Counted from the stretch's first letter, positions 6,813 through 14,465 are shown. The stretch: 17,991 bases of DNA from Verrucomicrobiota bacterium (GCA_026225155.1 JAMFSG010000292.1:1-17991); one strand, 5' to 3'. The notes: generated by a model not told the origin, from the sequence alone. Program-made: numbers and translations.

Positions 6813-7358
6813 TTATTTCAATTTCAACACGCGCTCCGCGATTTTTTCCACCGGCCACAAACGGCCGATACCTTCGTAACCGCATGACAACATTCCCTCG
6901 TCCGGCCCGATGAATTCCACGCCGCGCTTTTTCAAGGTCGCCACGTTTTCCTGCGTCGCCGCGTGCAGCCACATTTTCCCGTTCATCGCCGGCGCGATCA
7001 AAATCTTTGCCTTCGGATTCAATGCCAGCGCGATGCAGCTCAACGCATCATCCGCCATACCGTGCGCGAGTTTCGCGATGACATTCGCCGTCGCGGGTGC
7101 GATCAAAAGCAAATCCGCTTCGTCCGCCAAACGAACGTGCGTTGGTTTCCAGCCTTCTTCCTCGTCGTAAAGATTCGTGACGACCGGATTACGCGTGAGC
7201 GTTTTGAATGGTAGCGGCGTGATGAAATGCTGCGCGTCCGCCGTCATCACCACGCGCACGTCGCAGTTGGCTTTCGTGAGCAACGACGCCAAATCCGCCG
7301 CCTTGTGCGCCGCGATGGAACCGGTCACGCCGAGAACGATTTTTTTTGAAACGCTCAT
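6813..7358 (-). CDS. coaC: Phosphopantothenoylcysteine decarboxylase (CoaC flavoprotein), no CoaB domain
   Basis: A 181-residue flavoprotein of the HFCD family. CoaC decarboxylates 4'-phosphopantothenoylcysteine to phosphopantetheine, using FMN, in coenzyme A synthesis. Key residues are present: N-terminal V-T-G-S-I-A-A, active-site H74 in P-T-H-V-R-L-A, the P-A-M-N motif (123-126) with M-W after it, and the substrate-clamp C159 in L-S-C-G-Y-E-G-I-G-R. Most bacteria fuse this domain to the CoaB ligase (Dfp, about 400 residues). Here the gene stops after CoaC, and the next gene is a sensor kinase, not coaB. It starts with ATG 49 bases after gmk. Another HFCD decarboxylase (for example UbiX or EpiD type) is less likely, because the P-A-M-N and Cys motifs fit CoaC. 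Confidence 0.88.
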   Translation of the reverse strand: MSVSKKIVLGVTGSIAAHKAADLASLLTKANCDVRVVMTADAQHFITPLPFKTLTRNPVVTNLYDEEEGWKPTHVRLADEADLLLIAPATANVIAKLAHGMADDALSCIALALNPKAKILIAPAMNGKMWLHAATQENVATLKKRGVEFIGPDEGMLSCGYEGIGRLWPVEKIAERVLKLK

Positions 7359-7407
7359 GTCTGAATCTTAACCCAAATCAGTAATCTGCAACCGCAAATC
7401 GGTGATT

Positions 7408-8085
7408 TTAGAATTCCGGCGCCTGCGAACGCGCCACGCGCATTTTTTCCGCCGCGATGATTTCCAGCATCCGCCGCAAATCTTCCGCCTTCGTCGTGCT
7501 CAGCAGCAGATAATTAAAATTCTTCCACTGTCCGATTTCCTGTTTCGCCACCGCCAGCCGTTTTTGGATGACGGCTTCCGCGTCCGCGCCGCGTTTTTTC
7601 AATCGCTCCGCCAGGGTTTCCAGCGACGCTGGCGTCAGAAAAACCGTCACGAGCGCGCGTTGCAATTCCGGCTCGGTTGCCGCTTGTTCGCGGATCGTTG
7701 CCGCGCCTTGCACGTCCACGTTGAGCAAGACGTCTTTGCCCTCGCGCAATTTGGCGAGCAACTCGGATTTCAAGATGCCGTAGCTGTTGCCGTAAACCGT
7801 CGCGTGCTCGAGAAAATTTCCCGCCTGCAAGCGTTTCAAAAATTCCGCCGCGCTGAAAAAATGATAATCAATGCCGTCGCGTTCGCCCTTGCGCGGCTCC
7901 CGCGTCGTGCAGGTGATCGCGCGCGTCATGTTCGGACGCGCCTGCAGCAGATGTTCGCACAACGTCGTCTTGCCGCCGCCCGACGGCGCGGAGATCAAAA
8001 TCAACAGCGGCGCGGATTTTTTAACGTCCGGCGCAGTTTCTGTCTTCTGAATTCTGCCTTCTGAATTCTGGCTTCGGTTTTTCAT
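7408..8085 (-). CDS. gmk: Guanylate kinase with repeat-derived N-terminal extension
   Basis: A 225-residue guanylate kinase: ATP + GMP to ADP + GDP, cytoplasmic nucleotide metabolism. The P-loop A-P-S-G-G-G-K39-T-T is followed by the GMP-binding T-T-R-E-P-R-K-G-E and D-Y-H-F-F motifs, then V-D-V-Q-G-A. Gmk usually starts a few residues before the P-loop and is about 205 residues long. Here some 25 residues precede it, and residues 5-17 (S-Q-N-S-E-G-R-I-Q-K-T-E-T) are encoded by a 14-nt-period repeat at 8038-8075. The ATG at 8085 overlaps the yicC stop (ATGA), which supports translation from this start and therefore of the repeat. The yicC-gmk pairing is common in bacteria; the often-following rpoZ is absent here. 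Confidence 0.95.
   Translation of the reverse strand: MKNRSQNSEGRIQKTETAPDVKKSAPLLILISAPSGGGKTTLCEHLLQARPNMTRAITCTTREPRKGERDGIDYHFFSAAEFLKRLQAGNFLEHATVYGNSYGILKSELLAKLREGKDVLLNVDVQGAATIREQAATEPELQRALVTVFLTPASLETLAERLKKRGADAEAVIQKRLAVAKQEIGQWKNFNYLLLSTTKAEDLRRMLEIIAAEKMRVARSQAPEF
8038..8075. repeat. Short tandem array, 14-nt period, inside the gmk 5' coding region
   Basis: On the + strand the 13-base word CTTCTGAATTCTG occurs exactly at 8044-8056 and 8058-8070, with partial copies on both sides. It lies inside gmk, just after its start codon, and encodes the non-conserved S-Q-N-S-E-G-R-I-Q-K-T-E-T leader. In style it matches the array in the phosphorylase gene and the hairpin upstream of the kinase gene. 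Confidence 0.8.
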
Positions 8086-8963
8086 TCCACGTTTTGCACT
8101 TGTTCGCGGAACCGTTCCAATTCCGTTTTCAGCGTCACCACTTCGCGCGAAATCACGGCGTCATTCGCCTTCGAGCCGATGGTGTTGATTTCGCGGTTCA
8201 TTTCCTGCGCGAGAAAATCCAGCGTGCGGCCGACCGGCTCCTTCGATTTGCGGCAATCTTCAAACTGCTGAAAATGACTTTGCAGCCGCGTCAATTCTTC
8301 GGAGATGTCCGAGCGATCCGCGAACAAAACAATTTCCTTCAACAGCCGTTCATCGTCCAGCGCGATGTTTTCGATGCCCGCGCTTTTGATGCGCGTGAGC
8401 AGATTCTGGCGGTAATTCTCCGCCGTCTCTGGTGATTGTTTTTGGATTTTTGCCACTGCCGACCGCATGATTTCAATCCGTGCCGCCAAATCCTTTGCCA
8501 GATGAGCGCCTTCGCGTTCGCGCATTTTCACAAGCGCGGCGAGCGCCGCTTGCAATGCTTTTTCCACGACCGGCCAGATTTTTTCCGCATCCACCAATTC
8601 CGCGTCCGTCTGGAAAACTCCCGGGGCGCGCAAGACATGATCGAGCGTGATTTCACCCTTCAACTTCAAATTTTTCGCCAGCTTGCCCAGTTCCGTCGCG
8701 TAAGCCTTTGCGAGCGAAACATTGATGTGCGCCTGCGCCGACGATTTGCCTTCCGCCGCGTGGATGCCGATGCGCGCCGTCACGCGACCGCGCGCGACGT
8801 GGCGGTTGATCGCATCGCGCACCTGCGTTTCGAGCAACTCCAATTCGCGTGGTAAATTTACCGAGATTTCCGATTGCCGGCGGTTGACCGCGCCCAGTTC
8901 GACGGTGATCTTGAACCCGTCCTGGGCGCCCTCGCCGCGACCGTAACCCGTCATGGATTTCAT
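8082..8963 (-). CDS. yicC: YicC family protein (YicC_N plus DUF1732), putative endoribonuclease
   Basis: A 293-residue YicC-family protein. The N-terminal S-M-T-G-Y-G-R-G-E signature opens the YicC_N domain. The C-terminal DUF1732 segment is clear in E-M-N-R-E-I-N-T-I-G-S-K-A-N-D and the following helix. The E. coli homologue has been reported to act as an endoribonuclease; I infer a similar role in RNA turnover. I chose ATG at 8963 (M-K-S-M-T-G-Y-G) because family proteins begin about here. The frame can extend to a GTG at 8990, which would add nine residues (M-Q-D-F-C-I-V-R-G) not seen in the family. The stop overlaps the gmk ATG by 4 bases. The gene lies 87 bases after the rpoD stop. Confidence 0.92.
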   Translation of the reverse strand: MKSMTGYGRGEGAQDGFKITVELGAVNRRQSEISVNLPRELELLETQVRDAINRHVARGRVTARIGIHAAEGKSSAQAHINVSLAKAYATELGKLAKNLKLKGEITLDHVLRAPGVFQTDAELVDAEKIWPVVEKALQAALAALVKMREREGAHLAKDLAARIEIMRSAVAKIQKQSPETAENYRQNLLTRIKSAGIENIALDDERLLKEIVLFADRSDISEELTRLQSHFQQFEDCRKSKEPVGRTLDFLAQEMNREINTIGSKANDAVISREVVTLKTELERFREQVQNVE

Positions 8964-9050
8964 TCCGCGCACTATGCAAAAATCCTGCACGGCAGGCGAA
9001 TCAATTTTCCGCGTGCGTTCGGAATGAACACCTTGCTGCGAATTGAAATT

Positions 9051-10769
9051 TCAAGCCGGATCAGGATTTTCGATGTCGAGAAAACCATTCAGCAGTTTGA
9101 GTCGCGTGGGATGGCGCATTTTGCGGAGCGCCTTGGCTTCGATCTGACGGATGCGTTCGCGCGTGACGTGGAATTGCGCGCCGACTTCTTCGAGCGTCCG
9201 CGCATTGCCGTCGCCGATGCCGAAACGCAGTTCCAAAACCTGCCGTTCGCGTTCGTTCAAACTGCCGAGCACGTCGCCGATGCGATCTTTGAGCAAACTG
9301 AAACTGGTGAGGTCGAGCGGATTTTCCGCCGCCTTGTCTTCGATGAAATCGCCGAAGCTCGCCTCGTCACCGTCGCCGACCGGCGATTGCAACGACACCG
9401 GCTGCTGCGCCATTTTCAAAATGCCGCGGATGCGATCCACGGGCATCAGCATTTCGTCGGCGATTTCTTCCGGCTGCGCTTCGCGGCCAAGTTCCTGCAA
9501 CAATTTTTTCTGCGCGCGCATCAATTTGTTGATGACTTCGATCATGTGCACGGGAATGCGGATCGTGCGTGCCTGATCCGCGATGCTGCGCGTGATGGCT
9601 TGGCGGATCCACCAAGTTGAATAAGTCGAAAATTTGTAGCCGCGCTTGTATTCAAATTTTTCCACGGCCTTCATCAAACCGATATTGCCTTCCTGGATCA
9701 GATCAAGAAACGACATCCCGCGGTTCGTATATTTTTTGGCGATGGAAATCACGAGCCGCAAATTCGCCTCGACCATTTCCGTCTTGGCCTGGATGGCGTG
9801 CGTCGAGGCGTCGCGCAACCGGTCGAAGGCGACCAGAAAATCTTCAGAGGGCATCCGCACAAACTCCTCGAGCGCGCGGATTTTTTGGTTCTCGGCCTCG
9901 ACCAGATGTTTTTGCGCGCTGGATTCGCGTTGCAGTTGCGCTTCGGCGAGCGCCTGCAAACTGTATTGCAATTTGTCGTGGATATTTTCCGCGACAAAAA
10001 CCATTTCCTCGATGACCTTTTGCTTGAAGAAAAATTTCGGGAACAGCGCCTGTAACTTTTGGTCGAGCCGCTCAAACTCATCATGCTCGCGGTTGCGTTT
10101 CGCATTTTGATGCGCATCGCGCCAGCGGATGAAATGCAGATCCACTTCCAGATCGAGTTCGCGCGCGTGCGTGACGAGCCGGTGCAACGCGCGCGTATGC
10201 GCCTCGCGTTCTTCCACTTTTTTTTCCAGCACCACACGGTCAAAACGTTCGCGCGGCGGTTCGGCCAATAATTTTTCCGCGACGGCGATGTGTTCCTTCG
10301 CGGCAAAACCAAAACGGCAGATGATTTTGCCCAGTTCCAATTCCGCCGCCTCGATGCGTTTGGAAATCTCCACTTCCTGCTCGCGCGTCAGCAACGCCAC
10401 CGCGCCCATCTGTTTAAGATACATCCGCACCGGATCGTCGAGCGCGTCCGTGTTGCGGTTGTCCTCCTCTTCTTCTTCCTTGTCCACCGGTTTGACGACA
10501 TCTACATCCGCGGCATCCACGACCTCAATTTCCAGTTCGCGCAGCTTCGCCAAAACCTGGTCCAAATACGCGGGCGTGGAAAATTCCTCCGTCAACACTT
10601 CGTTGACGTCGTCAAAAGTCAACTGTCCCTGTTCTTTGCCGACGCGGACGAGTTCCTTGATTTTTTCGGTGAAGGCGGCGGCGAGATCCGTGGCGCTGGC
10701 GGCGGCGCGCGGCTTTGGCGCTTCGACCGCGCGGGTCGTTTCAGTTTTGCGGGATTTCAAATTTGCCAT
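9051..10769 (-). CDS. rpoD: RNA polymerase primary sigma factor RpoD (sigma-70)
   Basis: A 572-residue primary sigma factor. In order: region 1.1 (about 25-90), an acidic E-E-E-E-E-D tract near residue 100, region 1.2 (D-D-P-V-R-M-Y-L-K-Q-M-G), and a long charged non-conserved region. Region 2 follows with D-L-I-Q-E-G-N-I-G-L-M-K-A and the -10-binding Y-S-T-W-W-I-R-Q-A-I-T-R, then region 3, and region 4.2 with the -35 helix-turn-helix T-L-E-E-V-G-A-Q-F-H-V-T-R-E-R-I-R-Q-I-E. Region 1.1 plus the large non-conserved insert mark it as the housekeeping factor rather than an RpoS/RpoH type. Length is close to the E. coli 613. ATG at 10769. The waaA stop lies 66 bases upstream, so rpoD may have its own promoter there or be read from waaA. 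Confidence 0.96.
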   Translation of the reverse strand: MANLKSRKTETTRAVEAPKPRAAASATDLAAAFTEKIKELVRVGKEQGQLTFDDVNEVLTEEFSTPAYLDQVLAKLRELEIEVVDAADVDVVKPVDKEEEEEDNRNTDALDDPVRMYLKQMGAVALLTREQEVEISKRIEAAELELGKIICRFGFAAKEHIAVAEKLLAEPPRERFDRVVLEKKVEEREAHTRALHRLVTHARELDLEVDLHFIRWRDAHQNAKRNREHDEFERLDQKLQALFPKFFFKQKVIEEMVFVAENIHDKLQYSLQALAEAQLQRESSAQKHLVEAENQKIRALEEFVRMPSEDFLVAFDRLRDASTHAIQAKTEMVEANLRLVISIAKKYTNRGMSFLDLIQEGNIGLMKAVEKFEYKRGYKFSTYSTWWIRQAITRSIADQARTIRIPVHMIEVINKLMRAQKKLLQELGREAQPEEIADEMLMPVDRIRGILKMAQQPVSLQSPVGDGDEASFGDFIEDKAAENPLDLTSFSLLKDRIGDVLGSLNERERQVLELRFGIGDGNARTLEEVGAQFHVTRERIRQIEAKALRKMRHPTRLKLLNGFLDIENPDPA

Positions 10770-10835
10770 AATTGCGCCTCGCGTCGTGCCCGATATTTCC
10801 AGCGGATGCGAATATGAAAAGCCGCGACGCCAACG

Positions 10836-12176
10836 TCAAGCTTCACTTCCTTTTTTTGGCGCGACAAAAATCCCGCGCGCCTGCAACTGCGGCAGCAACA
10901 TTTCCACCGTGCGTTCCACCGCGCCCAGATTTTCCGCGACCGCCGCCAAAGCTTGTTTGCCGAATTCCGCGCGCCGTGCCGGATCGTCCAGCAATTGGCC
11001 GAAAACGCGTTCCAATTCCTCGGCATTATTTACCTGCACCGCCGCATTGTGCTTCAGCAAAATGCGGACGATGTCCGTGAAATTCTGCATATTCGGCCCG
11101 AACACCACCGGCTTGCCCAGCGCCGCCGGCTCGATCGGATTTTGCCCACCGTTCGCCGTCAGACTTTTGCCGACAAAAACCAGATCCGCGTGCTCGTAAA
11201 AAAACATCAGCTCGCCCGTCGTGTTGACCAGCAGACAATCCACTTCGCCCGGACGAAGCTGCGTGCCGGGAATGATTTCGTTGCGGCAAATAAACCGGAT
11301 ATTATGCGAACGCAATTGCGGCGTGATATTTTTGGTGCGCTCAAAATGGCGCGGCACAATGATCAAAAACAGTTTCGGAAATTTTTTCCGCAACCGCGCC
11401 GCCATTTCCGCCAATAAAATTTCCTCGCCGTCGTGCGTGCTGCCAGCGACCAAAATCAACGCATCGTCCGGCACGCCAATCTGCCGCAGCAAACCGCGCA
11501 CGTCCAGATGCCGCCGCTCCGACAATTTTGCCGCGTCGAATTTCAAATTGCCGACCACTTGCACGGCATTTTCGCGGCAGCCAACGGCGCGCAACCGCTG
11601 TGCATCTTCTTCATTCTGGCAGCCGACGCCTTCAAACGCCGCGAACAGTTTTCGGAACAGCCAGCCGAATGCCTTGTAACGCGGAAACGAGCGGTTGGAC
11701 AACCGCGCGTTGGCGAGGAACAGCGGGATTTTCAGGTCGCTCGCGCGCCACAAAAAATTCGGCCAGATTTCCGCCTCAAGCAAAACGATGGCTTCAGGAT
11801 TGATTGTCGCGAGCGCGCGGCGGACGTATTTGCGCCGGTCAATCGGATAATAAATTTTCGTGATACGCGTCGGGAGGCGGCGGCGATATTCGTGCATCCC
11901 CGTCGTCGTCGTGCACGAGACCACGATTTTTGCATTCGGCACGCGCGGCTCCAGCGCGCGGATCAGTTGCGTGCACAGGCCGACTTCGCCCACGCTCACC
12001 GCGTGCAGCCAGATGACGTGGCGGTTTGTCAGCGCCTGTTTGATGGCGGCATCATAATTCGCAAAACGCTGGCCAAAATCCTGTTGCCAGTTTCCGCGCC
12101 GGACCATGCGCCAAAAATAATACGGCGAGGCCAGCACGAAGGAAAAAAGGAATAATATGTTATAAAGCGTTCGCAC
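10836..12176 (-). CDS. waaA: 3-deoxy-D-manno-octulosonic acid (Kdo) transferase, WaaA/KdtA
   Basis: A GT30 Kdo transferase of about 446 residues that adds Kdo from CMP-Kdo to lipid A precursor at the inner membrane, a core step of lipopolysaccharide synthesis. The N-terminal membrane anchor (L-Y-N-I-L-F-L-F-S-F-V-L) precedes W-L-H-A-V-S-V-G-E-V, whose Glu is the catalytic base (residue 64 from this start). Then come T-T-T-T-G, L-L-E-A-E-I-W-P-N, G-N-L-K-F-D, and V-A-G-S-T-H-D-G-E-E at the start of the nucleotide-binding domain. I prefer GTG at 12176, since relatives begin near R-x-L-Y-N. The frame extends to a TTG at 12197, but that codon sits in an 8-bp stem. The REPIN-like repeat lies 230 bases upstream. 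Its presence shows a Gram-negative outer membrane with Kdo. Confidence 0.95.
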   Translation of the reverse strand: MRTLYNILFLFSFVLASPYYFWRMVRRGNWQQDFGQRFANYDAAIKQALTNRHVIWLHAVSVGEVGLCTQLIRALEPRVPNAKIVVSCTTTTGMHEYRRRLPTRITKIYYPIDRRKYVRRALATINPEAIVLLEAEIWPNFLWRASDLKIPLFLANARLSNRSFPRYKAFGWLFRKLFAAFEGVGCQNEEDAQRLRAVGCRENAVQVVGNLKFDAAKLSERRHLDVRGLLRQIGVPDDALILVAGSTHDGEEILLAEMAARLRKKFPKLFLIIVPRHFERTKNITPQLRSHNIRFICRNEIIPGTQLRPGEVDCLLVNTTGELMFFYEHADLVFVGKSLTANGGQNPIEPAALGKPVVFGPNMQNFTDIVRILLKHNAAVQVNNAEELERVFGQLLDDPARRAEFGKQALAAVAENLGAVERTVEMLLPQLQARGIFVAPKKGSEA

Positions 12177-12196
12177 AGCGATAAAAAGACCCGGCA

Positions 12197-12222
12197 ATCA
12201 CATCAGCTTTCGAGGATGTGAT
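12197..12222. promoter_or_regulatory. Perfect 8-bp inverted repeat in the waaA leader
   Basis: ATCACATC (12197-12204) and GATGTGAT (12215-12222) form a perfect dyad around 10 bases, AGCTTTCGAG. It lies just upstream of the preferred waaA GTG (12176) and covers part of the alternative TTG codon. It could be an operator or an mRNA stem controlling waaA translation. No T-tract follows on the transcribed strand, so a terminator is unlikely. No regulator is assigned. Confidence 0.4.
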
Positions 12223-12408
12223 GGCCGAGCTGCGGGAATGTTTCACATTTGTGGCCGGATTTCAACTGTGGAAGGTGAATAACCCAATGGTTGCTTTTAT
12301 CAGCTTCAAAATGAAATCGAACAATCGGCCGTGGAAAAGTCACACGCTTGGAAGCCTGATGAATCTGGCAGGATTCAATCTGGGTTTTCGGAAGGGTCGT
12401 AATTTGAG
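12223..12408. other. Non-coding stretch upstream of waaA
   Basis: Together with the dyad on its left and the REPIN-like element on its right, this makes a gap of about 390 bases between two leftward genes. Short open frames exist on both strands, but none has a recognisable protein or a start signal, and the right-hand ones run into the hairpin element. A weak 5-bp dyad, GAATC-tggcag-GATTC, lies at 12361-12376. The waaA promoter is expected here, but I cannot place -35/-10 boxes with confidence. Confidence 0.5.
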
Positions 12409-12547
12409 TGGGTAGGGACATCGCGTTGCGATGTCCCCGTCGCCGAGCGAAGCGTCAGGCGACGGAAGCGGGTGTGGTGGCGTGAACGTTTTGCCCATCT
12501 GTTGCGCCGCAACCCGGCGCGGACGGCGCAGCGCGCCGTCCTACCCA
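12409..12547. repeat. REPIN-like element: two inverted GTAG-headed hairpins
   Basis: Left unit (+ strand): head TGGGTAGG at 12409-12416, then a perfect hairpin, GGGACATCGC (12415-12424)/GTT/GCGATGTCCC (12428-12437). Right unit (- strand): the same head at 12547-12540, then the perfect hairpin GGACGGCGC/GCT/GCGCCGTCC (12541-12521). Aligned, the units keep the head and the CGC-GyT-GCG tip, while the stem changes AT/AT to GG/CC, i.e. paired compensatory changes. Between them lie two more hairpins: CGTCGCC (12438-12444)/GGCGACG (12458-12464), and GTTGC (12501-12505)/GCAAC (12509-12513). This matches REP/REPIN architecture (5' GTAG plus hairpin, inverted pair). No RAYT transposase gene is in the window. 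Confidence 0.75.
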
Positions 12548-12568
12548 ATTAAAAATGTTGCAGAATTT

Positions 12569-13573
12569 TCAACAAACTTGCCGATGAGCGGCGAGATGTT
12601 TTTGCACGAAAGCTTTGACGTGCGGCCAGGCATTTTCAACGGCGATGTTTTCCAGGCAGCGCGGCGAGGAAAAATGGCAGTAATCTTTGCACGGTTTGTA
12701 AACGCAGCTTTTGTCTTCGAGAAATTCCGCCTGCGGATGCAGCGGCAAAAACCATTCGGGCAGCGACGGGCCGAAAAAGGTGAACGTCGGCACGCCGCTG
12801 ATCGCCGCGAGATGGCCGGGACCGGAACAGTTGCCGATGAAAACGGCGGCGCGGTCAAATTGGGAAAATAATTCCGCGAGTGTGCGCGGGCTGGCGACAG
12901 CGGTTTCGCCGAATTGTTGCCACTGATTTTGCTGGTCGGGATCGCAAACAACTTGGACGGCATGGCCGGCTTCGCGCAAATTGCGCACAAGCAGTTTATA
13001 ATATTCCAACGGCCAGATGCGCGCCGGCAAACGCGCGCCGCTGTGAACCACCACCGTTTGCCGGCCGGTTCGCGGCGGCAAAATAAAATTTTCGCGCGCG
13101 GGCAATTCCAGTCCCAAAGCGTGGTCGGCAACGCGCCAAAATTCGTAGCGATGCGCGGTGGGTTCCGGCGCGGCCAATCGGTTCGTCAAAAAAATGCCGC
13201 TGCCTTTGCTTGGAAAACCCAGGCGGTTTTTTACGCCGAGAAATTTCAGCAAAGGATGATCGCGCGGATCGGGACGCGCGGACAAACCGAAATCAAAATG
13301 TTCGGCGCGCAGTTTTTTTCGCAAATCAAAAAGCTCGTGCCAGTTCCAATTCCAGAAATGATATTTGCCACGAAAAGCCGTCCACGGCGCGATGAAGGGA
13401 ACCACTTTAACTTCCGGCCAGAAGCGTTTTTGCATCTCAAACGCGGACGCCTTGGCGAGCAGCGTGACGTCGAATTTTTTTGCCGCCGCCGACAAAAACG
13501 GCGTCGCGATGGCGAGGTCGCCCACGCCCCACAATTCCACGACGAGCAATTTTGGTTTGGCGGACGCAGACAT
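12569..13573 (-). CDS. Glycosyltransferase family 9 (heptosyltransferase-like)
   Basis: A 334-residue GT9 protein of the ADP-heptose:LPS heptosyltransferase family. It has the N-terminal Rossmann start L-L-V-V-E-L-W-G-V-G-D-L-A-I-A-T-P, the middle V-V-H-S-G-A-R...R-I-W-P-L-E sugar-acceptor segment, and the C-terminal I-G-N-C-S-G-P-G-H-L-A-A-I-S-G-V-P-T nucleotide-sugar loop, where the usual N-D-S-G-P reads N-C-S-G-P. A Cys cluster follows (C-V-Y-K-P-C-K-D-Y-C...C-L-E-N-I), typical of the family. It would transfer a heptose or similar sugar to a lipid-anchored core on the cytoplasmic face. ATG at 13573. It is the first gene of the leftward block, followed by waaA after the repeat-bearing gap, which fits LPS core assembly. 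Exact sugar not determinable. Confidence 0.88.
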   Translation of the reverse strand: MSASAKPKLLVVELWGVGDLAIATPFLSAAAKKFDVTLLAKASAFEMQKRFWPEVKVVPFIAPWTAFRGKYHFWNWNWHELFDLRKKLRAEHFDFGLSARPDPRDHPLLKFLGVKNRLGFPSKGSGIFLTNRLAAPEPTAHRYEFWRVADHALGLELPARENFILPPRTGRQTVVVHSGARLPARIWPLEYYKLLVRNLREAGHAVQVVCDPDQQNQWQQFGETAVASPRTLAELFSQFDRAAVFIGNCSGPGHLAAISGVPTFTFFGPSLPEWFLPLHPQAEFLEDKSCVYKPCKDYCHFSSPRCLENIAVENAWPHVKAFVQKHLAAHRQVC

Positions 13574-13679
13574 GATTTGGTGGCAGCTGCCGATTCAGCT
13601 TGGGTGAAACGCGCGGCGGAATAAAGATTTTATTGTGCGGCCAAGTCCGGTCTGGCTGGTCTTTTGATTTTTCATCGTT
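13574..13679. promoter_or_regulatory. Divergent intergenic region between the GT9 and WecB-like genes
   Basis: This 106-base gap separates leftward and rightward transcription, so promoters for both blocks are expected here. It contains a perfect palindrome, GGCAGCTGCC (13582-13591), just upstream of the GT9 ATG, and an A+T-rich dyad, AATAAA-gat-TTTATT (13620-13634). I cannot assign -35/-10 boxes with confidence. Confidence 0.4.
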
Positions 13680-14465
13680 ATGCTTTTGCGAATTTTTATG
13701 GCCATCCAGAAGGTCAATGTCCTCGGCGTCGGCATCAGCGTTTTGAATCTGCAAAGCGCGCTGGCAGCCATCGTTGAGGCGGTGAAAATGCGCCGCAAAG
13801 GCTACATCTGCGTGACCGGCGTGCATGGCGTGATGGAGGCGCAGGACGACGCAAATTTCAAAAGCATTTTGAACGATGCTTTTCTCTGCACGCCGGACGG
13901 AATGCCGATGGTGTGGGCGGGAAAATTGAACGGTCATCGTGGAATGCGCCGCGTTTACGGACCGGATTTGATGCTGGATGTCTGTGCGTGGAGTGAAAAA
14001 TCCGGTTGCAAACATTTTTTTTACGGCGGCGCGGACGGCGTAGCCGAATTGCTCGCGCAAAAATTGAAGGCAAAATTTCCGAAGCTCGAAATCGTCGGCA
14101 CTTTCACGCCGCCATTTCGCCCGTTGAATTCTGATGAAGAAAAAAAACTGGCGGAACAAATCCGCGCGGCGCAGCCGGACATTTTGTGGGTCGGCTTGAG
14201 CACGCCGAAACAGGAGAAATTCATGGCGGAATATTTGCTGAAACTGGACGTGACGCTGATGGTCGGCGTTGGCGCGGCGTTTGATTTTCACAGCGGCCGC
14301 GTCAAACAGGCGCCGCGCTGGATGCAGCGTAGCGGATTGGAATGGTTTTATCGCCTGTGCAGCGAACCGCGCCGGCTGGCGAAGCGTTATTTCCGCAATA
14401 ATCCATTGTTTATCCTGAAATTTTCCGCGCAATTGCTGCTTCTGAAAAAATATCCATTGCCGTGA
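13680..14465 (+). CDS. WecB/TagA/CpsF family glycosyltransferase (GT26)
   Basis: A 261-residue GT26 glycosyltransferase. This family adds the second sugar (such as ManNAc or ManNAcA) to an undecaprenyl-diphosphate-linked sugar at the inner membrane. The sequence shows V-L-G-V-G-I-S-V-L-N-L at the start, then V-T-G-V-H-G-V-M-E-A and P-D-G-M-P-M-V-W with the conserved Asp. Next come R-V-Y-G-P-D-L-M-L, F-F-Y-G-G, and the G-L-S-T-P-K-Q-E-K-F-M signature, then G-V-G-A-A-F-D-F-H-S-G and R-A-P-x-W-M-Q-x-x-G-L-E-W-like residues. The C-terminal basic amphipathic tail is the usual membrane-association region. ATG at 13680 is the longest start; ATG at 13698 (M-A-I-Q-K-V-N-V-L-G-V) is equally plausible. 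It opens the rightward glycan locus; the polyprenyl phosphotransferase three genes on would supply its acceptor. Confidence 0.93.
   Translation: MLLRIFMAIQKVNVLGVGISVLNLQSALAAIVEAVKMRRKGYICVTGVHGVMEAQDDANFKSILNDAFLCTPDGMPMVWAGKLNGHRGMRRVYGPDLMLDVCAWSEKSGCKHFFYGGADGVAELLAQKLKAKFPKLEIVGTFTPPFRPLNSDEEKKLAEQIRAAQPDILWVGLSTPKQEKFMAEYLLKLDVTLMVGVGAAFDFHSGRVKQAPRWMQRSGLEWFYRLCSEPRRLAKRYFRNNPLFILKFSAQLLLLKKYPLP

Noticed and set aside
12203..12421. A 72-codon - strand frame upstream of waaA
   Set aside because: Its 5' end lies in the REPIN-like hairpin, its composition is unremarkable, and no family is recognisable; treated as non-coding.
12521..12547. GC-rich hairpin downstream of the GT9 gene as a rho-independent terminator
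   Set aside because: On the transcribed (-) strand no U-tract follows the stem; the hairpin is better explained as one half of the inverted REP-like pair.
13437..14432. A 331-codon open frame on the - strand opposite the WecB-like gene
   Set aside because: It is antisense to a gene with clear family motifs, has low-complexity H/R/F-rich composition, and no recognisable domain; it reflects codon bias of the real gene.
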